NCBI GenBank assembly: GCA_019119815.1 | Contig: DWWH01000076.1 | Span: forward strand, 1 to 33,712 | Direction of reading: 5' to 3' | DNA from: Candidatus Eisenbergiella intestinipullorum | GTDB taxonomy: Bacteria > Bacillota > Clostridia > Lachnospirales > Lachnospiraceae | Length of the DNA: 33,712 nt | In this document: piece after piece, positions 14,645 to 22,285 of the stretch | Layout of the letters: every line of letters begins with the position of its first letter | How positions within the stretch are numbered: the first letter of the stretch is position 1 | The notes under the pieces: model-generated | What the model was told of the DNA's origin: nothing | Databases searched by the model: none | What the model saw: only the letters and a program-made list of their open reading frames with translations | Translations under genes and position numbers: made by a program

Positions 14645-15334
14645 ATGAACACAAAAAGCAGAAGGCTGTGGATGCATGCCGCAGGCATGTTCGCGGGAAT
14701 GGTATTCCTGGGAATGGCATGTGAGACAACCGTTTTTGCAGAAGGTGTAACACAGGCAGATGCGTCGGGAACGGTGAGCGTTCAGACGGAAACGATACAG
14801 ACAGATATGCTGCTTGCCGCGGCGGCACAGACCCAGCTGCAGACGGCCCAGGCGCAGGCGGCTCAGCTGCAGCTTCAGGCAGCTCAGGCTGCGGCTCTCG
14901 CGGCGGCTCAGGAACAGCAGAAGGCTGCGGCGGAAGCAGCCCAGGCAGCTCAGAAGGCGGCCATGGAGGAAGCGGTCCTGGCCCAGAAGGGGGTCAGCCG
15001 TCAGGAGTATGAGCTCCTTGCCGCGCTCATTCAGTGCGAGGCAGGCGGCGAATCCTACATCGGCCAGGTAGCGGTGGGAAATGTGGTGATGAACCGTGTG
15101 GAATCCGAACAGCATCCGGATACCATTTCGGAGGTGATCTACGCAGCGGGACAGTTCAGCCCGGTCAGGAACGGAAGCCTGAAGAGAACGCTCAGCTCCG
15201 GAAATGTGAGCGCTTCCTGCAGGCAGGCGGCGCTGGAGGCCATCGCCGGCTCGGAGCCCGTCGGGGATAAGCTCTACTTCAGACGGGTAAACGGCCGCAG
15301 CGGCCAAGTGATCGGAAACCACGTATTTTATTAA
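14645..15334 (+). CDS. Secreted cell-wall hydrolase, SleB/CwlJ (Hydrolase_2) domain
   Basis: A 229-residue exported protein. Residues 1-32 form a signal peptide (basic start, hydrophobic core, likely cut after VFA). Residues about 55-115 are almost entirely Ala/Gln/Leu/Glu, a coiled-coil or extended linker. The C-terminal domain (about 121-229) is the Hydrolase_2 fold of spore-cortex lytic enzymes SleB and CwlJ: LLAALIQCEAGGES (Glu132 is the likely catalytic residue), AVGNVVMNRV, AAGQFSP and the closing GNHVFY. It probably cleaves peptidoglycan. Its sigma-A-type promoter and lack of a cortex-binding domain suggest a vegetative rather than germination role. Start ATG 14645 follows ATGGAGG. It is a paralogue of the protein encoded at 17121. 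Confidence 0.9.
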   Translation: MNTKSRRLWMHAAGMFAGMVFLGMACETTVFAEGVTQADASGTVSVQTETIQTDMLLAAAAQTQLQTAQAQAAQLQLQAAQAAALAAAQEQQKAAAEAAQAAQKAAMEEAVLAQKGVSRQEYELLAALIQCEAGGESYIGQVAVGNVVMNRVESEQHPDTISEVIYAAGQFSPVRNGSLKRTLSSGNVSASCRQAALEAIAGSEPVGDKLYFRRVNGRSGQVIGNHVFY

Positions 15335-15363
15335 TGGCAGTTTACGGAAATCGGAAAAAGAGG

Positions 15364-15403
15364 ACCCCGGAGGCATGTCGGCAGGGACAGCCCCGGGGTT
15401 TTT
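15364..15403 (+). terminator. Intrinsic terminator after the first hydrolase
   Basis: ACCCCGG (15364-15370) pairs with CCGGGGT (15393-15399), followed by TTTTT. Its T-run merges into the diverged repeat at 15399. Confidence 0.75.
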
Positions 15404-15442
15404 GCACGACCTGCGCCGGAAAGGCGCGGACCTGGCTGAACA
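15399..15442 (+). repeat. Diverged partial copy of the dispersed hairpin element
   Basis: The stretch from the T-run to CTGGCTGAACAG aligns with the third-hairpin-plus-tail part of the full element at 18401-18535 (there ending TTGGCTGAGTAG). The stem bases differ but still pair (CTGCGCC/GGCGCGG around GGAAA, one U-G). Confidence 0.5.
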
Positions 15443-15455
15443 GGAACCCGACAGC

Positions 15456-15524
15456 CTTCCGGCGTCCGGTTCTTCAGGCTTCTGGCGTCCGGTTCTTCAG
15501 CCTTCTGGCGTCCGGTTCTTCAGC
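15456..15524 (+). repeat. Three tandem copies of a 23-bp repeat
   Basis: Units at 15456-15478, 15479-15501 and 15502-15524 read CTTCYGGCGTCCGGTTC then TTCAGS and differ at only two positions. A degenerate fourth unit follows to about 15545. They fill the spacer between the hydrolase terminator and the mannosidase promoter and are not part of a recognisable gene. Confidence 0.9.
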
Positions 15525-15545
15525 CTTCCGGAACCCGGCTCCTTC

Positions 15546-15574
15546 TTGCGCTTTCCGCCCCGTTATGCTAGAAT
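15546..15574 (+). promoter_or_regulatory. Promoter of the GH125 gene
   Basis: TTGCGC (15546-15551), 17 bp and TAGAAT (15569-15574), directly after the tandem repeats. The leader (15575-15634) is very AT-rich. Confidence 0.6.
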
Positions 15575-15634
15575 GAAAAGCATAATTAATATAATAAATA
15601 TATCAATTATAAAAGAAAGGGAGTGTGCGGACAG

Positions 15635-16888
15635 ATGGAGTTGACACAGTTTATGCGGGAAAAGCTGGAAGAGGACTGCAGACGCATTCCGGACAGGGAG
15701 CTGGCAGAGCTGTACAGAAACTGCTTTCGCTGTACGTGGGAAACCACGCTCAGCCTGGAGGAAGGGGAAAAGACCTATATCATAACGGGGGACATTGAGG
15801 CGATGTGGCTTCGGGACAGCTCCATGCAGGTGCTTCCCTATCTGCGGTATCTGGAGGACGAAACGGTAAAACGGGTGTTCAGAGGGCTGATCCGGAAACA
15901 GGCGGAGCTGATCCTGACCGATCCCTATGCGAACGCCTTTAACAAAAAGGGGGATTTTTCCTGCTTTAAAAAAGATCATACGGAGATGGGCCCCTTTATC
16001 TGGGAGAGAAAATATGAGGTGGATTCGCTCGCTTTTCCGATCTTCCTTCTGGAAGCCTATTATGGGAAAAGCGGGGACCGCTCCGTCCTGACAGAGCAGG
16101 TCATAAGCGCGCTGGAAACGGTCCTTGCGGTATGGAAGAAGGAGCAGCATCACGGAACGGAATCGGATTACAGCTTTGAACGGGACAGCGAGCTGATCAC
16201 GGAAACTCTGCAGAATGGGGGAAAGGGCACTCCGGTCGGCTATACGGGAATGACCTGGTCGGGCTTCCGGCCCAGCGACGACGCCTGCCGGTTCCACTAC
16301 CTGATCCCTTCCAACATGCTTGCTGTCAGCGTGTTAAGAAGACTCGCAAAGCTGCCGGTCCCGGAGGAGATGAAAGCCAGGGCGGCAGGGCTCGCAGAGC
16401 AGATCGCGGAAGGGATCCGGACATACGGGATCACACAGGGGCCGTCCGGGGAAACCATCTATGCATATGAAACGGACGGGCTGGGACATGATAACCGGAT
16501 GGACGATGCCAACCTTCCCAGTTTGCTGGGGGCGCCCTGGTACGGCTTCTGCGAGGCGGAGGATCCGCTCTATCTGCGGACCAGAAAATTCCTCCTGAGC
16601 GGACAGAATCCCTGTTACTTTCAGGGAAAATATGCGGCCGGGATCGGAAGTCCCCATACGCCGGACGGATATGTCTGGCATATCGCGCTGATCGTCCAGG
16701 GCCTGACCGCTTCTTCTTCCGAAGAAAAAGCGGCCGTGCTGGAGACGCTGAAGCGAACCGATGCGGGAGCCGGTCATATGCATGAGGGGTTTGATCCGGA
16801 CCGGCCGGATCACTTTACCCGTCCCTGGTTTGCCTGGGCGGATTCCATGTTCTGCCTCCTGGCAGAGGATTTCTTCGGCCTCTCCTGA
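15635..16888 (+). CDS. GH125 exo-alpha-1,6-mannosidase
   Basis: A 417-residue glycoside hydrolase of family 125 (formerly DUF1237), inverting enzymes that remove non-reducing alpha-1,6-mannose. Family blocks: TGDIEAMWLRDSSMQVLPYL (51-70), DPYANAFN, MTWSGFRPSDDACRF (206-220; the SDD pair holds the likely acid), NRMDDANLPSLLG and HMHEGFD (381-387; Glu384 the likely base). There is no signal peptide, so the enzyme should act in the cytoplasm on imported oligosaccharides, although no transporter is adjacent. Start ATG 15635 lies 11 bases after AAGGGAG; the in-frame GTG 15623 overlaps that site and is less likely. It sits between two secreted hydrolase paralogues with its own promoter. Confidence 0.92.
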   Translation: MELTQFMREKLEEDCRRIPDRELAELYRNCFRCTWETTLSLEEGEKTYIITGDIEAMWLRDSSMQVLPYLRYLEDETVKRVFRGLIRKQAELILTDPYANAFNKKGDFSCFKKDHTEMGPFIWERKYEVDSLAFPIFLLEAYYGKSGDRSVLTEQVISALETVLAVWKKEQHHGTESDYSFERDSELITETLQNGGKGTPVGYTGMTWSGFRPSDDACRFHYLIPSNMLAVSVLRRLAKLPVPEEMKARAAGLAEQIAEGIRTYGITQGPSGETIYAYETDGLGHDNRMDDANLPSLLGAPWYGFCEAEDPLYLRTRKFLLSGQNPCYFQGKYAAGIGSPHTPDGYVWHIALIVQGLTASSSEEKAAVLETLKRTDAGAGHMHEGFDPDRPDHFTRPWFAWADSMFCLLAEDFFGLS

Positions 16889-16984
16889 TGCCTGTGTGCG
16901 CTGCTGCGCGGGGGACGGTAAGCGGAATGGCATCGCGTGCAGTTTCTTTTCACTGACAAGCCGGCGAACAGGAACCGAGTACAT

Positions 16985-17109
16985 CACAATATTTCTGTAA
17001 AATCTTGACAGAAATTGCAATGGTTGTTAACATATCTGTAATAAATCAGAGCTTTCTGCTGCCAGGCAGGAAGTGTGTACATGGAACGGATATGCACAGA
17101 AATATTGTG
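16985..17109. repeat. Perfect 14-bp inverted repeat flanking a promoter (candidate invertible segment)
   Basis: CACAATATTTCTGT (16985-16998) and its exact reverse complement ACAGAAATATTGTG (17096-17109) enclose 97 bp containing the promoter at 17005-17033. The left arm is upstream of the -35 box, so it is not part of that transcript and the pair cannot be a simple mRNA hairpin. Inverted repeats around a promoter are the form of phase-variable DNA switches. No recombinase gene is adjacent. Confidence 0.6.
17005..17033 (+). promoter_or_regulatory. Sigma-A promoter of the SH3-domain hydrolase
   Basis: TTGACA (17005-17010), 17 bp and TAACAT (17028-17033), leaving a leader of about 80 nt. It lies wholly between the inverted-repeat arms at 16985 and 17109. 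Confidence 0.65.
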
Positions 17110-17120
17110 GGGAAAGGACG

Positions 17121-18344
17121 ATGAAGAGGGACAAAAGGGAAGGAAAAAAGGGAGGCCTGCGGCTGGCGGGGGCGGTTGCAGCGCTTTTGCTTGCTGGCTG
17201 GGGCATGACGGCGGCTGCGGCGCCCGCGGCTTTGGAAGAACAGGAGGAGCGCCTTTCGGCCGGCGTGGGAGAGATCCTGGACGCAATGCCGGAGGAGAAC
17301 GGGGGACCGGAGAAGGAAGAGCAGCCATCTGCAGAGGAAGAGCTGCGGGACGGAACGGCCGGCGAGGCCCGGATGGAACAGAGGCAGGAGGAGACGGGAT
17401 CCGGAGAAGAGGATCCTCTTTCGGAAGATCTGGTGATGGCGGATGTGGCGGATGTGCTGAACGTGCGCAGCGCTCCTTCGGAAGATGCGGAGAAGGTCGG
17501 CTATCTCTATGCGGACTGCGGCGGGACCATTCTGGAGAGAAAGGACGGCTGGACAAAGCTGGAATCCGGGGATCTGGTGGGCTGGGCGAAGGATGACTAT
17601 CTGCTTTTCGGCGGGGATGCGCTGGAGGAGATGGAAGAGGTGGGACGCCTTGTGGCTCATGTGACCGGAGAGACGCTGCGCATCCGCAAGGAGCCTTCCA
17701 CAGACGCGCAGGTGATGGATCTGGCTGCCAGAGGAGACACCTATGAGGTGGTGAACAAGGCGCAGCTTCGTTACAGCGACGGGATCGAGCTGGCCGCCGA
17801 ATGGGCTGCCGTGGACTGTGAGGGGGACACGGGCTATGTGTCCGCCGAATATATTGTAGTGGACTTTGAATACGATCACGGAGAGACGCTGGAGGAGATC
17901 GCCGCCAGACAGCAGGCGGAGAAAGCATCCTCTGCCCCGGCTGCCGGAACGGAAGCGAAGGGCGCGGCTTCTCCCGGACGGCAGAACGCGGGAGGCATAC
18001 CGGCGGGAACGAACGATGCGACGCTGCTCGCCGCACTGATCCAGTGCGAGGCGGGGAGCGAAAGCTATGAGGGCAAGCTGGCGGTGGGCGCGGTGGTGGT
18101 AAACCGGGTGAAGAGCGGCTCCTACCCCAACACAGTCTATGATGTGATCTTTGCCTCCGGGCAGTTTACCCCCGCCGGGAGCGGAAAGCTGGCCCGTGTG
18201 ATCGAGGAAGGAAAGATTTCTTCCGGCTGCATGCAGGCGGCGAACGAGGCCCTTTCCGGCGTGACCAATGTGGGAAGCGCCACCCATTTCCGCAGAGCGG
18301 GAGGGCGTGACGGGATCGTGATCGGAAACCATGTGTTTTGGTAA
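17121..18344 (+). CDS. Secreted cell-wall hydrolase with two SH3-like domains and SleB/CwlJ domain
   Basis: A 407-residue exported protein. Residues 1-34 are a signal peptide (basic start, AGAVAALLLAGWGMTAAAA). A strongly acidic Glu-rich linker follows (35-105). Two bacterial SH3-like wall-binding domains come next: VADVLNVRSAPSEDAEKVG to WAKDDYLLF (about 107-163) and VTGETLRIRKEPSTDAQV to GYVSAEYIV (about 181-246). The C-terminal Hydrolase_2 domain (about 301-407) has LLAALIQCEAGSES with the catalytic-type Glu310, AVGAVVVNRV, ASGQFTP and GNHVFW. It likely trims peptidoglycan outside the cell. The domain is a close paralogue of that in the 14645 gene. Start ATG 17121 follows AAAGGA; the earlier in-frame start at 17073 lacks a ribosome site. 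Confidence 0.93.
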   Translation: MKRDKREGKKGGLRLAGAVAALLLAGWGMTAAAAPAALEEQEERLSAGVGEILDAMPEENGGPEKEEQPSAEEELRDGTAGEARMEQRQEETGSGEEDPLSEDLVMADVADVLNVRSAPSEDAEKVGYLYADCGGTILERKDGWTKLESGDLVGWAKDDYLLFGGDALEEMEEVGRLVAHVTGETLRIRKEPSTDAQVMDLAARGDTYEVVNKAQLRYSDGIELAAEWAAVDCEGDTGYVSAEYIVVDFEYDHGETLEEIAARQQAEKASSAPAAGTEAKGAASPGRQNAGGIPAGTNDATLLAALIQCEAGSESYEGKLAVGAVVVNRVKSGSYPNTVYDVIFASGQFTPAGSGKLARVIEEGKISSGCMQAANEALSGVTNVGSATHFRRAGGRDGIVIGNHVFW

Positions 18345-18350
18345 AAATCA

Positions 18351-18399
18351 GGAAAAGAGGGGGAGTGCTTCGGGACGCCCGCCTCTTTTCCTTTTCTTT
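18351..18399 (+). terminator. Intrinsic terminator after the SH3 hydrolase
   Basis: A 10-bp perfect stem GGAAAAGAGG/CCTCTTTTCC (18351-18360, 18382-18391) is followed by TTTTCTTT. The dispersed element starts two bases later. Confidence 0.85.
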
Positions 18400-18400
18400 C

Positions 18401-18535
18401 CGTTACAGTTCAGCTTTCGGAAGAGCTGTAACGGCATCCGGCCATTCCAAGCGCTTCGCGCCAGGCCGGATGCTTTCAGTCGGTCTGTTTTCGTACGGTC
18501 TGCGCAGGGAATGCGCAGACTTGGCTGAGTAGCAA
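18401..18535 (+). repeat. Dispersed 135-bp three-hairpin element, full copy A
   Basis: This copy is about 94% identical to the reverse complement of 27790-27924. Three inverted repeats are conserved: CGTTACAG/CTGTAACG (18401-18433), GCATCCGGCC/GGCCGGATGC (about 18435-18474) and GTCTGCGCA/TGCGCAGAC (18498-18520). It has no coding capacity of note. It lies between the hydrolase terminator and the promoter of the nfeD-type gene, filling most of a 339-base gap. Confidence 0.92.
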
Positions 18536-18565
18536 ATTCTTTACATTTCCGGCGGCAGAAAAAGA

Positions 18566-18594
18566 TTGAATATCTTTTTTTGATATAGTATGAT
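18566..18594 (+). promoter_or_regulatory. Promoter of the NfeD/SPFH pair
   Basis: TTGAAT (18566-18571), 17 bp and TATGAT (18589-18594). The leader to ATG 18684 is about 85 nt. Confidence 0.68.
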
Positions 18595-18683
18595 GAAGAA
18601 AAGCCGCGTTACGGCAGCCGGGGAGGGAAATGGCCCGTATCTGCGCAGACGCCGTATCGTCGGCGGAAGGTGAGGTGAAGGAT

Positions 18684-19127
18684 ATGGACCAGGTGATATT
18701 CTGGCTTGTTCTTCTGATCCTGCTGGTGGTGATTGAGATCGCCACGCTGGGACTGACCACGATCTGGTTCGCGGGAGGCGCGCTGGTCGCTCTGATCGCA
18801 GCGGCGTTCGGCGCTCCGCTGTACCTTCAGATTGCGGTCTTCATCGTGATCTCGGCTGTTCTGCTGTTTTTTACCAGGCCGCTTGCGATGAAATATTTCA
18901 ACAACGACCGGGTGAAGACCAATGCGGAGAGCCTGATCGGGAAAAAGGCTGTGGCAGAGGAGGAGATCGACAATCTGAAGCCGTCCGGGCTTGTGAACGT
19001 AAAGGGGCAGGAGTGGACGGCGAGAAGTACGCATGACGATGTGGTGATCCCGAAGGGGAGCGTGGTGTTTATCCGTGCGATCAGCGGCGTGAAGCTGATC
19101 GTGGAAGAGAGAAAGGAAGGGGAATGA
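18684..19127 (+). CDS. NfeD-like membrane protein
   Basis: A 147-residue NfeD-family protein. Two hydrophobic segments form the N-terminal half (VIFWLVLLILLVVIEIATL, and a second from about residue 28 to 62 ending VFIVISAVLLFF). The C-terminal half (about 75-147) is the OB-fold domain, with LIGKKAVAEEEIDNLKPSG and VNVKGQEWTARS. NfeD proteins partner with SPFH/stomatin proteins in membrane microdomains, and here the stomatin gene starts one base after the stop codon, supporting a coupled pair. Start ATG 18684 follows GAGGTGAAGG; the frame is open back to 18630 but without a ribosome site. Confidence 0.9.
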   Translation: MDQVIFWLVLLILLVVIEIATLGLTTIWFAGGALVALIAAAFGAPLYLQIAVFIVISAVLLFFTRPLAMKYFNNDRVKTNAESLIGKKAVAEEEIDNLKPSGLVNVKGQEWTARSTHDDVVIPKGSVVFIRAISGVKLIVEERKEGE

Positions 19128-19128
19128 G

Positions 19129-20049
19129 ATGGGACCGATTATTCTGCTGGTCATTTTGATACTGATCATCCTGCTGTTTGCATCCTGCATCAAGATCGTG
19201 CCGCAGGCACAGGCATATGTGGTGGAGCGGCTGGGCGCCTATCAGGGAACCTGGAGCGTGGGCCTGAAGGTGAAGCTGCCCATCATCGACAAGGTGGTCC
19301 GGAAGGTGAACCTGAAGGAGCAGGTGGTGGATTTCGCGCCCCAGCCCGTGATTACCAAGGATAACGTGACCATGCGGATCGACACGGTGGTGTTTTTCCA
19401 GATCACGGATCCCAAGCTGTATACTTACGGCGTGGAAAACCCCATCATGGCGATCGAGAACCTGACGGCCACCACTCTGAGAAACATCATCGGCGACCTG
19501 GAGCTGGACCAGACGCTGACCTCCAGAGAGACCATCAACACCAAGATGCGCGCCTCCCTGGATGTGGCGACGGATCCCTGGGGCATCCGGGTGACGAGAG
19601 TGGAGTTAAAGAATATCATTCCGCCGGCAGCCATTCAGGATGCCATGGAGAAGCAGATGAAGGCGGAGCGCGAACGGCGTGAAGCGATCCTGCGTGCGGA
19701 GGGAGAAAAGAAATCCACGATCCTGGTGGCAGAGGGCAAAAAGCAGTCCGCCATTCTGGAAGCGGAGGCGGAGAAGCAGTCCGCCATCCTGCGCGCGGAA
19801 GCGGAGAAGGAAAAGATGATCCGTGAGGCGGAAGGTGAGGCGGAAGCCATCATGAAGGTCCAGCAGGCGACGGCGGACGGCATCCGGTTCATCCGCGAAG
19901 CGGGGGCAGATGAGACCGTCCTGAAGCTGAGAAGCCTGGAAGCCTTTGAAAAGGTGGCGGACGGCAAGGCGACAAAGATCATCATTCCGTCGGAGCTTCA
20001 GAATCTGTCCGGGCTTCTGGCATCGGCGAAGGAGGTCCTGAATTCCTGA
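19129..20049 (+). CDS. SPFH/Band 7 (stomatin-like, QmcA-type) membrane protein
   Basis: A 306-residue protein anchored by an N-terminal membrane helix (IILLVILILIILLFASC). The SPFH/Band 7 domain spans about 22-190 (IVPQAQAYVVERLGAYQGTW, FFQITDPKLYTYGVENP, NIIGDLELDQTLTSRE). A long charged helix with near-repeats of the type ILRAEGEKKS, ILVAEGKKQS, ILEAEAEKQS and ILRAEAEKEK follows (about 180-240), the coiled-coil oligomerisation segment of the family. Such proteins form large membrane cages that organise microdomains and often regulate membrane proteases. The cognate NfeD gene is immediately upstream (TGA at 19125-19127, ATG at 19129). Confidence 0.95.
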   Translation: MGPIILLVILILIILLFASCIKIVPQAQAYVVERLGAYQGTWSVGLKVKLPIIDKVVRKVNLKEQVVDFAPQPVITKDNVTMRIDTVVFFQITDPKLYTYGVENPIMAIENLTATTLRNIIGDLELDQTLTSRETINTKMRASLDVATDPWGIRVTRVELKNIIPPAAIQDAMEKQMKAERERREAILRAEGEKKSTILVAEGKKQSAILEAEAEKQSAILRAEAEKEKMIREAEGEAEAIMKVQQATADGIRFIREAGADETVLKLRSLEAFEKVADGKATKIIIPSELQNLSGLLASAKEVLNS

Positions 20050-20086
20050 GCGAAGGGACGGCGGAAACGGAGAGAAAAAAACAGGG

Positions 20087-20114
20087 GGTTCCGCATCGAA
20101 GCCGGTGCGGAACC
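20087..20114 (+). terminator. Hairpin between the SPFH gene and argF
   Basis: A 9-bp perfect stem GGTTCCGCA/TGCGGAACC (20087-20095, 20106-20114) is followed by TCTTC, a poor T-run. It may be a weak terminator or attenuator 25 bases before the argF start. Confidence 0.5.
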
Positions 20115-20138
20115 TCTTCACGGTGAATGGAGGAAAAC

Positions 20139-21146
20139 ATGGATTTAAAAGGACGTCATTTTCTGAAGCTTTTGGACTACACTCCGGAGGAGATCGGCTA
20201 CCTGCTCGATCTGGCTGCGGATCTGAAGGAAAAGAAGAAGCAGGGCATTCCAGTGGACCGCTTCCGGGGAAAGAATATCGCTCTGATCTTTGAGAAGACG
20301 AGCACGAGGACCCGCTGCTCCTTTGAGGTAGCGGCTCACGATCTGGGGCTGGGGACCACCTATCTGGATCCTTCAGGTTCGCAGATCGGCAAAAAGGAGA
20401 GCATCGCAGATACCGCCAGGGTGCTGGGAAGGATGTATGAGGGAATCGAATACCGGGGCTACGGGCAGGATATTGTGGAGGAGCTCGCGGCCTGCGCGGG
20501 CGTTCCGGTATGGAACGGCCTGACCAACGAATTCCATCCCACTCAGATGCTGGCGGACCTTCTGACCATCCGGGAGCATCTGGGGCGGCTGAAGGGCGTC
20601 AGACTTGTCTATCTGGGAGACGCAAGGTATAATATGGGAAATTCCTACATGGTCGCCTGTGCGAAGATGGGGATGCATTTTACCGCCTGCGCGCCGAAAG
20701 CCTATTTCCCTTCCGCAGAGCTTACGCAGCAGTGCCGGCAGATCGCCGCGCAGACAGGGGGAAGCATCACCCTGACCGAGGATGCCATGGAAGGGACCCG
20801 GGACGCGGATGTGATCTGCACGGATGTGTGGGTTTCCATGGGAGAGCCGGACAGCGTCTGGGAGGAGCGCATCGAACTGCTTTCACCCTATCAGGTCAAC
20901 CGAAGCATCATGGAGAATGCGGACAACGGGAAGCCGGGGAGTACGATCTTCATGCACTGTCTGCCGGCCTTCCATGATCTGAACACCTCCATCGGCAGAC
21001 AGATCGGAGAAAAATTCGGTATCAGTGAGATGGAAGTGACGGATGAGGTGTTTGAATCTCCTGCTTCCGTGGTGTTCGATGAGGCGGAGAACCGGATGCA
21101 TACCATCAAGGCGGTGATCGCCGCCACCCTGGGCTGGAAGGAGTAA
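20139..21146 (+). CDS. argF: Ornithine carbamoyltransferase
   Basis: Joins ornithine and carbamoyl phosphate to make citrulline; 335 residues, normal length. Carbamoyl-phosphate site STRTR (55-59), HPTQ (133-136), and the ornithine/catalytic loop HCLP (273-276, in MHCLPAFHD). Start ATG 20139 lies five bases after GGAGG; the ATG at 20127 overlaps that site. No other arginine gene is adjacent, so whether it serves synthesis (ArgF) or arginine deiminase catabolism (ArcB) cannot be decided; the HCLPAFHD form occurs in both. It follows the SPFH gene by 89 bases with a hairpin between and may have its own regulation. Confidence 0.93.
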   Translation: MDLKGRHFLKLLDYTPEEIGYLLDLAADLKEKKKQGIPVDRFRGKNIALIFEKTSTRTRCSFEVAAHDLGLGTTYLDPSGSQIGKKESIADTARVLGRMYEGIEYRGYGQDIVEELAACAGVPVWNGLTNEFHPTQMLADLLTIREHLGRLKGVRLVYLGDARYNMGNSYMVACAKMGMHFTACAPKAYFPSAELTQQCRQIAAQTGGSITLTEDAMEGTRDADVICTDVWVSMGEPDSVWEERIELLSPYQVNRSIMENADNGKPGSTIFMHCLPAFHDLNTSIGRQIGEKFGISEMEVTDEVFESPASVVFDEAENRMHTIKAVIAATLGWKE

Positions 21147-21227
21147 GGAGAGCTTCTTTCGGAAGGCCCGGGGGGAAATGCCGGAGCCGCATGTGCAAAA
21201 AAGCGGGCCGGCCGGAGGAATCTGAGC

Positions 21228-22208
21228 TTGAGAAAAACAGAAGTCCTCACACTGCTCCGGGAAAACGGAGATTATCTGTCCGGACAGGAGCTGTGCGGCA
21301 GGCTGGGCGTTTCCAGAACAGCAGTGTGGAAGATCATCAATCAGTTAAAAGAAGAAGGCTATGAGATCGAGGCGGTGCAGAACAGAGGCTACCGCCTGAT
21401 CGCTTCTCCGGACCTGTTGGGAGAGAGCGAGATCAAAAGCCGTCTGCGCACGGAGTGGGCGGGGAAGGAGCTGATCTTTCGCCCGGCGACGGGTTCTACC
21501 AATATCGATGCCAAGGCGGCCGCCGAAGAGGGAGCGCCGGAGGGTACTCTGGTGGTGGCAGAGCGTCAGACGGCCGGCCGCGGAAGAAGGGGGCGCGGCT
21601 GGTTTTCACCGGAGGGCAGCAATCTCTATTTTACCCTTCTGCTCCGTCCGTCCTGCGCGCCGGAGAGGGCCTGCATGCTCACGCTGGTGATGGCGCTCGC
21701 AGCGGCGCAGGCGGTAAGGGAGCAGGGGCTGGAGGCCGGGATCAAATGGCCAAATGACATCGTCATTTCCGGGAAAAAGGTGTGCGGCATCCTGACGGAG
21801 ATGAGCGCGGAACCGGATTTCATCCACTATGTGGTCATCGGCACGGGAATGAACGTGAATCAGGAGGTCTTTCCGGAGGAGATCGCGAAAACGGCATCCT
21901 CCCTTCGGCGGGAAAAGGGAAGGCCCATTGTGCGCGCACAGCTCCTGGCTTCGGTCATGGACCGGTTTGAGGAAGCGTATGAAATCTTCCGAAGGACCTG
22001 GGATCTGTCCGGCCTGGCAGCTTCCTATGAGAGTCTGCTCGTAAATAAGGGAAGACCTGTCCGGGTGCTGGATCCGAAGGGAGAATTTGAAGGGACTGCG
22101 GAGGGGATCAATGAAAGGGGAGAGCTGCTCGTAAGGCGCGGGGACGGCACCCTGGAATGCGTATATGCCGGGGAGGTTTCCGTGCGCGGCGTGTACGGAT
22201 ATGTGTGA
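21228..22208 (+). CDS. birA: Bifunctional biotin protein ligase / biotin repressor BirA
   Basis: Attaches biotin to carboxylase carrier proteins and represses biotin genes; 326 residues. An N-terminal winged helix (about 1-60; LCGRLGVSRTAVWKIINQL) shows that this is the repressor form (class II). The ligase core has GSTN (89-92), the adenylation loop GRGRRGRGW (117-125) and KWPND (173-177). A C-terminal SH3-like domain ends the protein. Start is TTG 21228, eight bases after GGAGGAA, giving MRKTEVLTLLRENG as usual for the family. The biotin-dependent carboxyltransferase at 28102 is a plausible indirect partner, although its biotin carrier is not in this window. Confidence 0.95.
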   Translation: MRKTEVLTLLRENGDYLSGQELCGRLGVSRTAVWKIINQLKEEGYEIEAVQNRGYRLIASPDLLGESEIKSRLRTEWAGKELIFRPATGSTNIDAKAAAEEGAPEGTLVVAERQTAGRGRRGRGWFSPEGSNLYFTLLLRPSCAPERACMLTLVMALAAAQAVREQGLEAGIKWPNDIVISGKKVCGILTEMSAEPDFIHYVVIGTGMNVNQEVFPEEIAKTASSLRREKGRPIVRAQLLASVMDRFEEAYEIFRRTWDLSGLAASYESLLVNKGRPVRVLDPKGEFEGTAEGINERGELLVRRGDGTLECVYAGEVSVRGVYGYV

Positions 22209-22237
22209 GAGGACCGGCGCAAAATAAGCCGGGGGCT

Positions 22238-22270
22238 GAAGGCTGCGGCAGGCCGGGCTGTGCAGCCTTC
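22238..22270 (+). promoter_or_regulatory. Hairpin before the DUF6145 gene
   Basis: GAAGGCTGC/GCAGCCTTC (22238-22246, 22262-22270) is a 9-bp perfect stem with a 15-nt loop, between birA and the next ribosome site. It has no T-run, and its function is unknown. Confidence 0.4.
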
Positions 22271-22285
22271 CCGATGGAGAGATTT

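Noticed and set aside
15456..15545. CRISPR-like array
   Set aside because: Repeats are directly adjacent with no spacers and no cas genes nearby.
15334..15644. Small plus-strand frames across the 23-bp repeats
   Set aside because: They only translate the terminator, diverged repeat and tandem array; no ribosome site.
16984..18332. Minus-strand frames of 350 and 428 codons opposite the SH3 hydrolase
   Set aside because: Pro/Ser/Arg-rich shadow frames; the plus-strand gene has signal peptide, domains and promoter.
18331..18532. Two overlapping frames of 64-65 codons
   Set aside because: They lie in a terminator and the dispersed hairpin element; reading frame is not maintained in copy B.
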